From Eucommia ulmoides (taxonomy: Eukaryota > Streptophyta > Magnoliopsida > Garryales > Eucommiaceae): 64,000 bases of DNA. The translations under genes were made by a program, and so were the position numbers. Positions 1-12,500 of the stretch are shown piece by piece. Where the stretch lies: assembly GCA_016647705.1 (NCBI GenBank), contig CM028336.1, positions 9,875,380 to 9,939,379 on the forward strand, in the 5' to 3' direction. Each line of letters starts with the position of its first letter. The stretch's first letter is position 1. The notes beneath the pieces are model-generated. The model worked only from the letters and a program-made list of their open reading frames with translations, had not been told where the DNA came from and did no database searches.

Positions 1-227
1 TCAATTTTTAAAAGTTTCTAAGATTTGCAATTTCACCCCTTTAAGTTTCAATTAAAAGTTAAATGTCAATTTTACCCCCCCAAAGTTTGGATTTAATGTT
101 TCTAAATTTGCGAATTGACCCCTAGATTTTTAATTTGAATTTTTATTGACCCAATTTCACCCCAAATTTTCTTAGTTACTCTAAAATGCAACTAAAATAA
201 CGTACATGCTACGATTGAGGTCTTACA
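1..227 (-). repeat. 3' LTR of element A, first 227 bases only
   Basis: This segment is nearly identical to 6923-7149. Both copies share C-runs such as ttttacccccccaaag and end in gaggt(c/a)ttaca on the + strand, the start of the LTR in element orientation. The rest of this LTR lies left of the window. Confidence 0.85.
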
Positions 228-228
228 A

Positions 229-243
229 CTCTTCCCTCTTAGA
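229..243 (-). other. Polypurine tract of element A
   Basis: On the - strand this reads tctaagagggaagag and sits directly before the TGTAAGACC start of the 3' LTR. That is the expected place for the plus-strand primer of an LTR retrotransposon. Confidence 0.7.
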
Positions 244-852
244 AGAAATTTCGTCCCAAAATTTTATTATCTTAGTCGAATAAATATGGGTATCTATTTC
301 TCATCCCGTCTTTTCGCTCTCATGTCACATCTTCCACTGCATGACTGCGCTATAACACCTCGACTAAAGGAATCATTTTCGTTCGCAACACTTGGTCTTT
401 ACGGCTTAGGATTTGGACTGACTCCTCAACATAGGTCAAATCTGTTTCCAACTCGATCAGCTGTGAAGTCAACACATGAGAAAGGTCTGGCACATATTTT
501 CAGAGCATCAATACATAGAAAACGTTGTGTAGTCGAGATAACTCTGGCAGTAACGCAAGTCTATACGCTGTCGTGTCAACCCGATCTAAAATTTCATATG
601 GTCCTATGTACCCTTGGACTTAACTTCCATTTCTTCCCGAACCTCATTATGCCTTCCCATAGAGAAATATGCAAAACACATGATGTCCCATCTCCAACTT
701 CAACTCCCGTCGGCACTTGTCTGCATAACTTTTTCGTCGACTTCGAGCGAATATTAATTTATATCGAATCACCTTGATTTCGTCTACTGTCATTTGGGCG
801 ATATCCGACATCAGCAATTTCTTTTCTCCTACCTCAGTCCATTAGACTAGGG

Positions 853-1071
853 TTATCTCCTACCATACAACGCTCCATACGGGGCCATCTTGATTGTCGA
901 ATGGTAACTGTTATTGTAGGCAAATTCCATTAACGTCAGATGATCATCCCAGCTACCAGGAAATTCCAGAACACATCCCCTCAACATATCTTCTAATATC
1001 TGAATTGTATGCTCTGATTGTTCGTTCGTCTGAGGATGGAAAACGGTACTAAATTTCAACTCAGTACCCAA
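853..1071 (-). pseudogene. Integrase fragment of element A
   Basis: A 72-residue open stretch carries the sequence FHPQTNEQSEHTIQILEDML, followed by a WDDHL-like motif and AYNNSYH. This is the end of the integrase catalytic core of plant Ty3/gypsy elements (family consensus FHPQTDGQSERTIQ...LEDML). The integrase inserts element cDNA into chromosomes. Flanking integrase sequence to about 1500 is interrupted by stops, so this is a relic. Confidence 0.85.
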
Positions 1072-1941
1072 AGCAGTCTGGAGACTCAGCTAGAACCTCG
1101 AAGTAAATCTCGGATCTTTAACCAATACTATGGAACCCGGTGCGCCATGCAATCTAACAATCTCATCAATATATAGTTGGGTATACTTATCGAGAGAGTA
1201 CGTCATTCTTACAGCCAGAAAATAAGCAAACTCGGTAGGCCTATCAACGATCATCCCAAATGGAATGATGCCCCTTGTTGAGTACGGGTAATCTTGAAAC
1301 GAAATCCATCATGATATGCTCCCATTTTCACTCTGAAATAAGTAAAGACTACAATAACCCACCTGAACTTTGGTGCTTAATCTTAACTTACGAACAAACA
1401 AGACACCTGGCAACAAATTCCGCGATTTCCCATTTCATTCCGATCCACCAATAATGTTTTTGCAAAATGCGATACATTTGGTATTGTTTGGATGCATTGT
1501 GTATGCTGAACTATGCGCTTCCTCCTAGACATCCCTTCTCCAATTGACGTCACCAGGCACACACAACCTATTTTCCATCATCCACACCTCATCGTTTTTC
1601 CTGACATGAAAATTCGCTCTGTGACCACTTCTCCCTTCATCTCGAATCTTTTCCAATTAAATATCTGACTTCTGAGCTTCGATAATACGATCAATCAACG
1701 TCGGCCTCAAAGTCAAAGTTGCAAGCAATGCAACCGTCTGACCAACTGCTAACTGAACTCACAATGATCCTAAATCGTCATACAGATTAGTATGAACGAC
1801 TCTTATGTGCGCGACCAAACTCGCCGATTCCTAACTCAACACATCCGCTACAACATTAGCTTTTTCCCGGGTGATAGCGGATAGTGTAATCATAGTCTTG
1901 ACCAGTTCTATCCAACGTCTCTACCTCAAATTTAATTCCTA

Positions 1942-2130
1942 CTAAGTAAACAGATATTTCAAACTTTGGTGGTCGGTGTAGATTTCACACGTCTCGCCAT
2001 ACAAGTAGTGTCTCCAAATCTTTAAGGCAAATATAATCGCTGCCAGCTCCAGATCATGTGTCGGATAATTTTGCTCATGATTCTTCAGTTGTCGAGATGC
2101 GTATGTGATTACATGACCCTGTTGTATCAT
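1942..2130 (-). pseudogene. RNase H fragment of element A
   Basis: The peptide contains [20 protein letters not shown], then [19 protein letters not shown] and [11 protein letters not shown]. This is the typical Ty3/gypsy RNase H signature, with the tyrosine-serine-arginine-leucine start and the TDH motif in place. It degrades RNA in the RNA:DNA hybrid during reverse transcription. The reading frame is broken on both sides. Confidence 0.9.
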
Positions 2131-2484
2131 AACACATCCTAGCCTTTGGTGGGACGTATCACTATAAAATACAAAACCACTCCTTCCGTCGGGAGTGATA
2201 GTATTGGTGTCGATATCAATCTACTCTTCAACTTCTGGAAACTCTATTCGCATTTGTCAGTCCACTCAAATTTGGATTCCTTGTGGTCGAGCGAGTTAAC
2301 GGGGCAATTATAACAGAAAATCCATGCATAAACCGTTGAGATTAACCCGCCAATCTAAAAGTTTTGAATTTCAATCACATTTTTTTTCGGTCTTTCTCAC
2401 CGAACAACAGCTTCAACTTTCTTTGGGTTCACCTGAATATCGTTTCCTAAAATAATATACCCAAAAAAAAAAAAACTACATAAT

Positions 2485-2811
2485 CTAACCAAAATTCGCA
2501 TTTACTGTATTTCGCATATAGCCTCTTCTCCCGTCACGTTGTAACACGATTCGAAGATATTCTGCATGATCATTTTTACTTTGGGAATAGATCAATATAT
2601 CGTCAATGAATATGATAATAGATTGATCCAGATAAAGTTGGAAGACCCGATTCATCAAGTCCATGAAGGCAGTAGGAGCATTTGTCAATCCAAAGGGCAT
2701 AACCAAGAATTCATAGTGTCCATATCTCGTACGGAACGCCATTTTTGCCACATCACTGTCTCTGACTTTCAATTGGTGATACCCTAATCGAAGATCTATC
2801 TTGGAAAACAC
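2485..2811 (-). pseudogene. Reverse transcriptase fragment of element A
   Basis: The open stretch shows [15 protein letters not shown] (palm motif A, catalytic Asp), [20 protein letters not shown] (motif B) and [12 protein letters not shown] (motif C with the catalytic FIDD pair). All are hallmarks of Ty3/gypsy reverse transcriptase. The frame then shifts into non-homologous residues at the C-terminal end. Upstream fingers-domain sequence at 2820-3070 can be followed in other frames only, so this is a pseudogene. Confidence 0.9.
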
Positions 2812-3238
2812 TTTAGCCTTCTAGAGATGGTCAAACAAGTCATCAATCCTAAGTAACGGATATTTATTACGGATGGTCACCCTATTCAGCTGCCGATAGT
2901 CGATATACATTCTCAACGTGCCATCCTTCTTCTTCACGAACAAATTGCGGCTACCCATGGGGAAACGTTAGATTTGATAAATCTACGATCTAATAAATTC
3001 TGCAACAAAATCATGCAACTGCACTTTCAATTCTTTCAGCTTGGTAGGCGCCATACGATAAGGGAGAATCGATATAGGGGCCGTTCATAGAAGCAACTCA
3101 ATAATGACTTCCATCTCTCTATCTACTGGCAACCCTGGCCATTCTTTTGGAAAATACGTCGGGAAAATCTCTGATCATTGGAATATCCGCCGTCTGAACT
3201 TCTTTCTGACTGGTGTCAATTACCTGCGCGAGGTACCC

Positions 3239-3448
3239 CTAACATTCTTCCTTCAATACTCTCCTGGCTTCTAAGGCTGAAATCAAACCGACAGGAGTGA
3301 TAATTATGTCTCCCGAGAATACAAATTCCGGCTCGCCTAAGATTTGAAAGGTCACTTCCTTCTTAAAACAATCTACCGTGGCATGACAGCCGAACCGCAA
3401 TTCCATATCAAGATCGTAAATATTCAAGGGTAATAGATCTACCGACAA
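3239..3448 (-). pseudogene. Aspartic protease C-terminal fragment of element A
   Basis: The stretch includes the conserved plant gypsy words LLPLNIYDLDMELRFG (original family motif close to VILGMDWL), a cysteine-phenylalanine-lysine-lysine stretch, and a VTFQILGEPEFVFSG segment that normally follows the retropepsin core. The 'LGMD' motif itself is damaged. The copy at 19027-19242 in element B keeps it better and supports the assignment. Confidence 0.75.
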
Positions 3449-4319
3449 TTTCCTGCTACCAATACGAAGTGAACATACGCACTAACTATTAACACGGACT
3501 CATAGTTCTCTGCTATTTTCCACACATCATTCTTCATTAATTCACGCTGCATTTACCCATTTCGTTTAACTTTTAAATCTGCCTGCCCGTCAACCTAAAA
3601 CGTATTTCCAAAGTAAATCTTTTCTAGATTAGTCTATATCTTATCTCTTCCGTTTTATTTCAAATTTTTATTTCGTACCGCTGAATGATCGTCTTTTTCT
3701 ACTTTAACCATATGACCCCCATTCTCTAATAAAATCACGAGCACACCCATACATTTATGATAAAATTTGTGTTTCTTAAATAGTAGCATAGTGTGTCGTG
3801 TAATTGCATAAATAAAGTGTTGTCTACCCAGTCAATTCAATGAATAACTTAACATTAGACGAAATAAGTACGCTCTACCATACTATTGGTTCAGCAATAA
3901 AAATATTACGTACTACCGACAGGGAAATCCCAATGTCAAATACTACGAATAGAATTACTTATCAGTTATAATTTAATATTCCCAACCACTAGCATCCCCA
4001 TAATCGCAATCTACCCATTACCACTACCAACCACCACCCAAACCACCAACAAGCAGTATCTCACTTCGTCGTACTCACTAATTACCAACAAGATAACTAA
4101 TTATGCACGATGCCAATATCATCTAATGCAATGCAATAACTATCACTCGCGTGCCGAACCCACCTATTGACACCCTATCTTACGGTCCACTACTAGTTCG
4201 ACACTATCTATCGACACCCTATCTCAAAGTCCTCTACCGACTAGACCACTGGCACGTCTTCCTATCTCATGATCCTCTATTGACACAAATACTGGCAAGT
4301 CTACAGAACCTACAACCTA

Positions 4320-4332
4320 GGCTCTGATACAA
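4320..4332 (-). other. Primer binding site of element A (tRNA-iMet type)
   Basis: On the - strand this reads TTGTATCAGAGCC. It differs by one base from TGGTATCAGAGCC, the complement of the 3' end of plant initiator tRNA-Met. It sits a few bases inside the presumed LTR end, as in other plant gypsy elements. Confidence 0.75.
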
Positions 4333-4993
4333 AAAATTATCACACTCCACCCCAGACACTCGTCATGTAGGGTCGGCGTGACGTAGTCATGACACCTCCC
4401 AACTGACTAGCCAACCTCAATATGTCGATAACAAAAGTGTAAATCTATACAACACATATAATAGTCCTTTCTGATAGGGATACACTGTCCTGAACACAAA
4501 TACAATCAAACAAATCCCTTGAACCTCACTTAGATTTCATTTCTGATATCTCGTCTCCAAAATTTTCTTCAAATGACTCATTCGCGTGACTCGCATAACT
4601 CTATCTAGCGCCAGTAGGGGACCGACCGACTCCTAGCTATTTTACCTGCGAGTGTACTGCCTTCTTAGTAAAAATATTTTGCAATAATAAATCATTCTAT
4701 AACATCTAAATGGATCAAGCGTTGAGTATAGAACCAGCACGTAACTAGTAAAATTCTCCATAATATAAGCAGTGAAAATAAAGCAATAAATATAAGTTCC
4801 ATTCCAACCCATCTAGTAAAATAATACCAATCACCATAATAAATAATAAATCACCCAATATAAGTAAAACATCACATCTCAAACCACCACTCCACCACAA
4901 CACACACAGGCTAACCATAGTGATCGTTTTAACCTTACGATCGGGAGTTGCAACGGTATCGTAACATTCGTAGGAATGCCTTCCTACGAAATA

Positions 4994-5233
4994 TCCACAC
5001 CCCTTTTTGGGGATAAATATAAGTATCCACACCCCTTACGGGGAGAAATAAAATCCACACCCCTTTTTGGGGAGAAACCACACCCCTTGCGGGGAGAATA
5101 ACTATGGCATTGTCAAAATTATCAGTATAGTTAAAAATCCACATCCTTTATGGGAAGAAATATATTTTCACTTCATATCGTCAAAAATCCACACCCCTTA
5201 TGGGGAGAATATAAACCACACCCCTTTTTGGGG
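4994..5233. repeat. Seven-unit array of short palindromic CCCC..GGGG motifs
   Basis: The unit TCCACACCCC(TTTTT / TTACG / TTGCG / TTATG)GGGGAGAA recurs at about 4994, 5025, 5054, 5078, 5139 (decayed), 5187 and 5216. A related copy lies near 5612. Each core can form a 4-bp stem with a 4-5 base loop. The stems are conserved while the loop bases vary. Confidence 0.8.
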
Positions 5234-5915
5234 GGGAATTTTCAAAATTGCGTTTTTCTCTCTTCTTTTTAAAAGTATCACCAATTTCAGTAAAAGAACC
5301 AGTTTTTCCACATTTGTTTTTAGAAAACCAAGCATTTTTAGAAAACTATATATTTTCCACTCTCTTTCCAAAACCCGCCATATCCAACGAAAATTATTTT
5401 TTGTATCCTTCTTTTTAGAAACCGACACAACCCCCTGGAAATTCATTTTTTATCATCTCACCCTAAAAACCTGCTTGATCCATATCATTTATGAAATCGT
5501 ACAGTGTAAGTAAGCACAAATGTCATCGTATATATATATATATATATAAAATAGTTTGGTAAGAAGACAATACACTCACCTCGTTAACTGCTCTCCAAAA
5601 CCTTAACTGACCACACCCTATTGGGGACACCGGTGCCTGCGAGTCTAATAGCAACAGATCCTAAATTAATACCTTATCTAAAACATCTGAATCATGCAAT
5701 GCAGACCCTATGTTCCAAATCGTTACTATTTTATGTACCACGTAATTAAAATTAATAAATCGTTAGGAAATTGTTACGATTTTGGGATTTGTAACGCTAA
5801 ATAAAATTTAATTTACGAAAATTATTAATCGATTGAAATTTCACCTGTTTCCGAATCGTTTGGCGACCACGAGATGGGTTTTTGATTTTTCAGTGGGGTG
5901 GTTTGTGTAATTCCC

Positions 5916-5946
5916 TTTTTTTTTTTTTTTTTTTTTTTTTTGGCCT

Positions 5947-5985
<39 letters not shown>
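5916..5985. repeat. Two adjacent poly-T tracts
   Basis: Runs of about 26 and 37 T are separated by tggcctt at 5942-5948. They lie inside the LTR of element A. Confidence 0.95.
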
Positions 5986-7149
5986 CGTTTCTGTTCTATT
6001 TTGGCTTCCGCCGGCCGGCCACGCACCACCCGTTGGCAACCACCCTCACACACCCAACAGCCGCTCCGTTGGACCAAAACGGAGACCCACGCAGCCGCCG
6101 ACCGAACAAAACTGACACACACATACATCCACCTGAAAACCGAACGGCATACCCACCCACCAAAAATCGACGGCCGGACACACCTCGCCACGGCGACCCA
6201 TGACCCCCGGCTGACCACCCAATACATACACGAAGTCGACGAACACACACACACACGTCTGAACCACCGAAACACATACACCCATGTACACTATCGGAAA
6301 ACAGAGCACCCACGACCCGACACACACGTGCACACAACTATACACCTACTCTCCGAATGACGGTCGCCCGAACAGCGCTCACTTCGCCGGCGACACACAC
6401 ACACCACCAGCTGGACGGACGGACACACACACGCACAACCGGAGCCCACTGCCGACCTCCCCCTCTCTCTCCTTTGTTTCTTGTTCTTAGTTTACAGCCA
6501 ACACACACACACACTCCACTTACCCAACCGGAGAAACGGGGACGACACCCCCACCGGACCAACAACGACGCCCACCAACGACACCACAATGGCGATCGAA
6601 CAACACACACACCGTACCTCCGCCGGAGCAACGGCTGCGATCTGAAACCCATCACCGTCGAATCCTCTCTCTCTATTTCCTGATTTTCTTTGTAATTTCA
6701 GATCTGATGAGATTTTTTTGTTCAGTACACACGCATGAAGATCTATATATTGCATGTACGTAGTGGGTTCAATTCATCCAGGCGTGCCACGTCGCTGCTC
6801 TTTCCATTTCTTGCCGGCGGTTTGCACGTCCGAACACATAGGTATATATATATATAAAATAAACTTTTTAATTAATTACTCTTTCCTCCCCCAACTTCCT
6901 TTAAATCTTAGCTTTAATCAATTTCAATTTTTAAAAGTTTCTAAGATTTGCAATTCATCCCTTTAAGTTTCAATTAAAAGTTAAATGTCAATTTTACCCC
7001 CCCAAAGTTTGGATTTAATATTTCTAAATTTTTAAATTGACCCCTAGATTTTTAATTTGAATTTTTATTGACCCAATTTCACCCCGAATTTTCCCAGTTA
7101 CTCTAAAATGCAACTAAAATGACGTACATGCTACGATTGAGGTATTACA

Positions 7150-8992
7150 TGTTTGGTTGTCAAACAATCCCAAAATTGTTTAATTCACTTTGTTTTTTTT
7201 TTTAAAAAGAAAAATTGATCAAATCGAATCGAATCATAACAGAGAAAACAAAAAACCCGCAGAAAACCCTAAATTCTAGATTCCAATTAGCATTAATTCA
7301 AATATAAAGATCAAACTGAAACTTCAAATCCAAAAATAAGGCAATTTTTGACTTACCGACCACAAACAAATGTTGCTTTCCAGAGAGAGAGAGAGATCTA
7401 CAAAAATATGCTTTCTGGAGATACTGACAAAGGTAGGAGATGGCAGCGAAGAAATCACTTACGGAGGAAAATTTCAGACCACAGACGATTGTTTGGCGAT
7501 AAAATCACTTGCGATTGAAGTGCATGTGACGCTCAACAATCGATTAGGGTTTCAAGCTTCGTTTGCAGTGGAATCGGGTATCTCTTCCGCCTTTAATCTT
7601 ATCTAGCGCCAGCTCTAGTTCCAGGTTTTTTCCGTTGTGAGGCTCGTCGGTTACCATCATCGACACTGTGTAGAGCTTTGGTAGTGGTGTTCGTTTTTGT
7701 TGTGTTGTTTGGTGTTATTTTTGTTCGTTTTGGTTGTGGTGTTTGGCGGTGGTGTTCGTCGGTTACCATCACCATCCAAGGTTCGTCCATCGATGGTGAG
7801 GGATGAGAGAGAGAAAACAATGGTAAAGGGATGAGAGAGAGAAAAGTGTTGAAGATGGAGAAGGGTCCAAGGTTATTTTGGTCTTTTCATAATGAAATTG
7901 GAGGTTAATTTGGTAATAGGAATACAATGAGTTGAAAATTTGACTTTTCAAATGGCATTTTCGGAATAAAAAATGACCTGGAGATTTAGGTATCCTTTGA
8001 CTAAATAGTTCAAGGGGTGTCGTGTAGTTTTGAAAGTTGAGGGGATTCCCGTGATTTTGGTCAAAAGTTGAAGGGGTGTAAATAGTATTACCCCAATACC
8101 CAATACTGTCCGATGACTTCGATTCTTTTTTATTATTATTTAAATTATTAATTAATAAATCATCATTATTTGTCTAGTATTTCTGTTCACGAATAACTTT
8201 TAAAAGCATGTTATTATTTAGAGGGTTTAAAATGAAAGACAATAAAATAATTGACTCACTTGAAATTATGTTAGATTTTGTGTAAAATATAATTTGTCGT
8301 AAAAAAATTAATAGAACTAATTACAATTTAAACCCTTAATGTTTCTTTAAATCTCACTTTAGGCCTTCGTGATTCATAATATAATATTTTGCTCTATCAC
8401 CGGAAAACGAACAGGTTTAATTTAGAAATGATAAATATTGGTTAATTTTTAAAGGGTAAAATACGTAATTAAAATTTTATTTTTTTTGTTGAGAAGTGTT
8501 ACACATTATTAAAAGAGGGGTGCATTTAAAAATTTCGATATATCATGGATTTTCGTGATTACTCTGAAAATATTATTTGGACCTCAGTGATATAAATCAT
8601 TTTTGTTAGGCATAATAAGATAAATATAACAAATACTTACCTTGTAAAATACTAAAATTAAATATATTCTTTGTCATTTTGTAAAATTAGTCCCTCTCTT
8701 ATTATTTTAGTCAAATACCACTTACTCCCTGTAAATAAAAAATTAATAAAATTTTTATTGTAATGACCAGACTTTGCTTTAAAATTACATTTAAGATCCT
8801 AAAATTTTAGATGCTTCTTAAATGAACTCCATATAGTAAAAAGACAAAATTATCTTTACTTTTGGACATGAAATGACCAAAATAGCCTTAGTTTAACGTT
8901 GATCGTTAAATTAACCTAACAAATTTGTCAATTGGGCCAATTGAAAACCAAAAATGAAATATTAAGAATCCAATGTGTCTAAATCCAAATAA
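7150..8992. other. Gene-free stretch with a transposon-like end
   Basis: No credible gene is visible. A GT/TG-rich block with GGTGTTCG-type repeats lies at about 7610-7860. The run at about 7970-8083 (…aagttgaaggggtgtaaatagtattacccc) looks like the end of a Mutator-type or other TIR element, but I could not find its partner. 8090-8990 is plain AT-rich sequence. Confidence 0.5.
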
Positions 8993-9255
8993 AATGTTGA
9001 TTCCTATTTACGCCCACAAAACTATTCTTACCATCATTTTGGCCACCTCCACGTCACCACCACGTTGGACACCATGTATTTAAAGGATAAAAATTAATAA
9101 TAATTTTTTCAACCAAACTTGCATCTTGTTTCTGTTTTCATAAATTAAAAGAAACAATTTCAAAATAATTGTCATTATTAGATATATTTTTATTTTCAAA
9201 ATATTTCAGAACAGAAATAAAATTCTCATATCAATTTATTGGAAGTGAGCAAACA
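8993..9255 (-). mobile_element. Partial Tourist-like MITE upstream of eIF3f
   Basis: The segment (tgattcctatttacgcccac…ttattggaagtgagcaaacac) matches one half of the MITE at 12479-12915 in reverse orientation and the right part of the MITE at 37653-39031. One terminus is missing. It lies about 350 bases before the eIF3f start codon, so it may contribute promoter sequence. Confidence 0.6.
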
Positions 9256-9438
9256 CAAATTTTTTTGGTATACACCCAAGTGTCACACAGGGTGAAAGAC
9301 TAGCTCATTTAGAGTACGTGATTGGCTCTCCCAATAAATGTTTTTCCCCAAACTCGAATCGCTCTACCTCAAATGTTTCCTTTCATTTTTGGGTCAACGT
9401 TCGGGCTTCCATCCAGAACTTATATCTTTTTGTCAAAT

Positions 9439-9500
9439 TGGGCTATGGGCCATGAGATCCATCTCCTTCTCTTTTCGATTTCCAGTTCTCCTAAACCCTA
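9439..9500 (+). promoter_or_regulatory. Site II pair plus telo-box in the eIF3f promoter
   Basis: Two TGGGCY Site II elements occur at 9439-9444 (TGGGCT) and 9446-9451 (TGGGCC). A telo-box AAACCCTA follows at 9493-9500, about 100 bases before the start codon. In plants this combination is typical of promoters of translation and ribosomal-protein genes, where Site II binds TCP factors. The match to an initiation-factor gene fits that pattern; binding here is inferred. Confidence 0.65.
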
Positions 9501-9599
9501 ATCGTCCCAGATCAGAATCTCACTCTCTCGTCCTTCCCCAACTCTCCCGATCTCATTTTCGCCCTGTTTCTCTCTTCCGAGACGCAATCAGATCGTAGA

Positions 9600-12500
9600 A
9601 TGGCGTCGGGCGGTCAAACAGTGCTGCAGTTCGCGCCGTCGGCGACGACCTTGTCCGCGAAGGTCCATCCCCTCGTTATATACAACATCTGCGACTGTTA
9701 CGTGAGAAGACATGATCAATCTGATCGCGTGATTGGAACTCTCCTCGGATCAGTATTGCCGGACGGTACTATGGATATTCGAAACTCGTACGCCGTTCCG
9801 CACAACGAGTCGTCCGATCAGGTGCCTTCTTCTTTTCCTGTTGTCTTCTGTTTTCGGTTTAGGCTTATGAACGGATTAAAAATAGTGCACGGCAGGGTAG
9901 GGTATTATGACGCAATTTGGTGGTTCGTGGACCAATTCATAGTGTTTGTTTCCGGTTAACTTTGTAATTTTCTCTGCTGAATAACTAGTGTTGTGAGTGT
10001 TGGTTAGCTGTAACTGACATTAAGGTTAATTGAAGTAATTTATGACTTCATCAATAATTTTTTATCTTTTTCATTTTGATTGTTCTTAGGTTGCATTGGA
10101 TATTGATTACCATCACAATATGCTCTCGTCGCACCAGAAGGTGAATCCGAAGGAAGTCATTGTTGGCTGGTAATTTTCTAATGATGAAATGTTCTCATGT
10201 CTTTTGTTCTTAATACAATTGTCAAGCTGCATAGTATCACGTGGAGAATCAGTCTGATTTTAATATGCAAGCAAATGATTTTGGTTTAATACCACTCTCT
10301 GCCATTTGTTATAGGATACATGTGCTCCTATTTGTCAAAATTTAATGAGTATATATTGTGTGGGTTTGATTTTGGATAAATGCCCATATTTAGAGTTTGA
10401 TTTTATGCATTTTGAGAATTGAGTTTCTAACGTCCGACAAGCATTGGTTTTGTTTATCGAGACCTCGCATTGGCCTCGATATAACTCATGTCAAAAACTC
10501 TTATTATTATGCTATTAACAGTAGTAGCCAGTTCCCGTTGGTCTTTAATTTTTAGGAGACTTGAAATAGTTTTGTTGCTTGTCGGTTCCACTCATGTAAT
10601 TTGTGGAAGCTCTCTTTTTTGACATTTTGATACAGTTAGAGGCAATCATGTCGTCTCTCTTGTGGTTCTATTATATTTCCTCTCTTTGACGGGGTGTGTC
10701 ATAGCTTGCATATTTGGGCATAAAATATCTATGGGAACAGGTGCTCCTAATTGTCAGAATTTAATGTATTTAAATGTTGTGTCGGTTTGATTTGGGATAA
10801 AAGTTATTTCTTATTTACAATTTGAAGTTATGGATTTTTGAGAATTGAGTTTCTAAAGTTGGACATGCATTGGTTTTGTTTACTGACACCATGCATTGGT
10901 TTATTCGGCTTAGATGTTAAAACTCTTATTATTATGCTATTTAACAGTAGTAGCTAGTTGCCCTTCTCGAAATAGTTCTGTTGCTTCATAGTTCCATCCT
11001 TTTAATTTTTGGGAGCTCTCTTTTTTTATGACTGTGGCACTGTCAGAAACAATCAATGTCATCTCCCTTAGGTTCTATCATGTTTCTTCCTTTTCTTTTA
11101 TGGGGTGCGTTATAGTCTGCATATGATGTGCAAAAAATTATCAGTAGGAACAGGTGTCCATGTTCCCTTGTTTTAAACTCGTGGTATGGTAATGCGATTG
11201 GAGACCTGGACTGGCTAATCTTAGGAAGCGAACGTTTTATTTGACATTGGATCTTGTCTTGTTGATTTTTCGTCATAATGGTTCTTTTAGTGTGTCTGTC
11301 AGTTATTCTAACTTCCTTTTTTTTTTTTCCCGGTTTGAGTCGTTTGACTTCCGTTTTCTTATTGGCCTTTTAATGTGTGTATGCTCTTTTTCCTTTTGAT
11401 ATTTCATCTTGAGTTTCTTTAGAGTGCGAGAGTTGGTAGATTAAACCTTTGCTGGCATTTAATAAAATTAAATCAAAATTAAAATAAAGGGACAATTACG
11501 TCTATTTCATTCAAAAATTGGATGGAAATTTTAATTCCATCCATTGTTAAGCATATTCCGTTAATTTAAACTGAAAAAAGTTAGTTTCTCACTCTGTTCA
11601 AAAGTAGAAGCAGGGAAGTGTAGCTTTTCGAAGTGGAGGGGGATAAAGTGATAATAAGGCAAAGTGGGGGGGGGGGGGTAAAAGGCAATTTATCCAAATT
11701 TATATGTTGGCTTGTTTATGAAACTGTTGTCAAGCTTCTACCGAATTCTAACTTTTGGATCTTTTTCATCCTGTGCTTCTATATATATATATATATTTTA
11801 AGTTTTCACAATCTTCTAGTCGAGGCATTTTTGAACAGGATGTATAGATTAATAGGCTTGTCATCTTTGCATAGTTTAGTTGTGTGTTTGGATTGAATGA
11901 ATTTATTAATTTCTCGATATCAGAAATAGTTCTTGAATGTTTTGCTGCGGCATTTTGCATTTGTAGGTTTTCAACTGGCTTCGGAGTCACAGGTGGCAGT
12001 GCTTTGATCCACGATTTTTACTCTAGAGAAGCTCTCAACCCTGTCCATCTAACTGTTGATACAACATTCACAAATGGAGATGCTACCATAAAAGCTTTTG
12101 TCTCTGTCAATTTGTCCCTTGGAGATCAGTCACTTGCATCACAATTTCAAGAAATTCCGTTAGATCTGCGCATGGTTGAAGCTGAGAGGGTTGGATGTAT
12201 GTATTTAACTCTCTCTCTCTTAAAACACGCGCACACACACAAGCTGAAACCTGTCTAGTGAGAAGTCTATTACTTTCGTTTGAACTTTCAGATGCAATGG
12301 CATTTTAATTTTGTTAGCTCGAACTGATTTTGCTAGATATTTAGTACACTTGCACAGTTTGATAACGCAGAATTTAAGGTTTGTAATTGGTAACGTATGC
12401 ATTATAATTTTTAGATTTTTGCATGTGAAACCTAGTACTACCTGAATTTTCTTTTTTTTTTTATTTTTTGTAATATTAGGTGGTGTTTGGTTAGTGTTTT

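Larger units (their letters stand above)
1..7149 (-). mobile_element. Degraded Ty3/gypsy LTR retrotransposon A
   Basis: The element reads right to left. Its 5' LTR spans about 4338-7149. A tRNA-iMet-like primer site lies at 4320-4332. Pol relics follow in the order protease, reverse transcriptase, RNase H, integrase (3448 down to 853). A polypurine tract lies at 229-243, and the 3' LTR begins at 227 and runs off the left edge. Bases 1-227 match about 6923-7149 closely, which identifies them as the two LTR starts; both begin TGTAA(G/T)ACCTC on the - strand. Only about 4.1 kb separates the LTRs and I cannot recognise gag, so the interior is probably deleted as well as full of stops. The protease-RT-RNase H-integrase order is what places it in Ty3/gypsy rather than copia. 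The left flank is outside the window, so no target duplication can be tested. Confidence 0.85.
4338..7149 (-). repeat. 5' LTR of element A (long, about 2.8 kb)
   Basis: It starts TGTAATACCTC at 7149 and ends near the primer site at 4338 (…GTGTGATA, probably a decayed …TGACA). A TATA-like run (tatatatatata, about 6841-6855) lies about 300 bases into it. Downstream are a GC- and CA-repeat-rich block (about 6000-6600), two long poly-A tracts (poly-T on +, 5916-5985), and a cluster of CCCC-N5-GGGG motifs at 4994-5233. The length would suit a Tekay/Del-like LTR, but an unrecognised insertion inside a shorter LTR cannot be excluded because the partner LTR is cut off by the window edge. The many overlapping reading frames here are repeat artefacts. 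Confidence 0.6.

Noticed and set aside
5841..6755. Several long overlapping open frames on both strands in the CA/GT-rich block
   Set aside because: They follow the dinucleotide repeat and poly-T tracts, overlap each other in every frame, show no domain, and lie inside an LTR.
9338..9598. An 86-residue frame ending two bases before the eIF3f start
   Set aside because: It covers the promoter and 5' UTR, including the Site II and telo-box elements. It has no family match.
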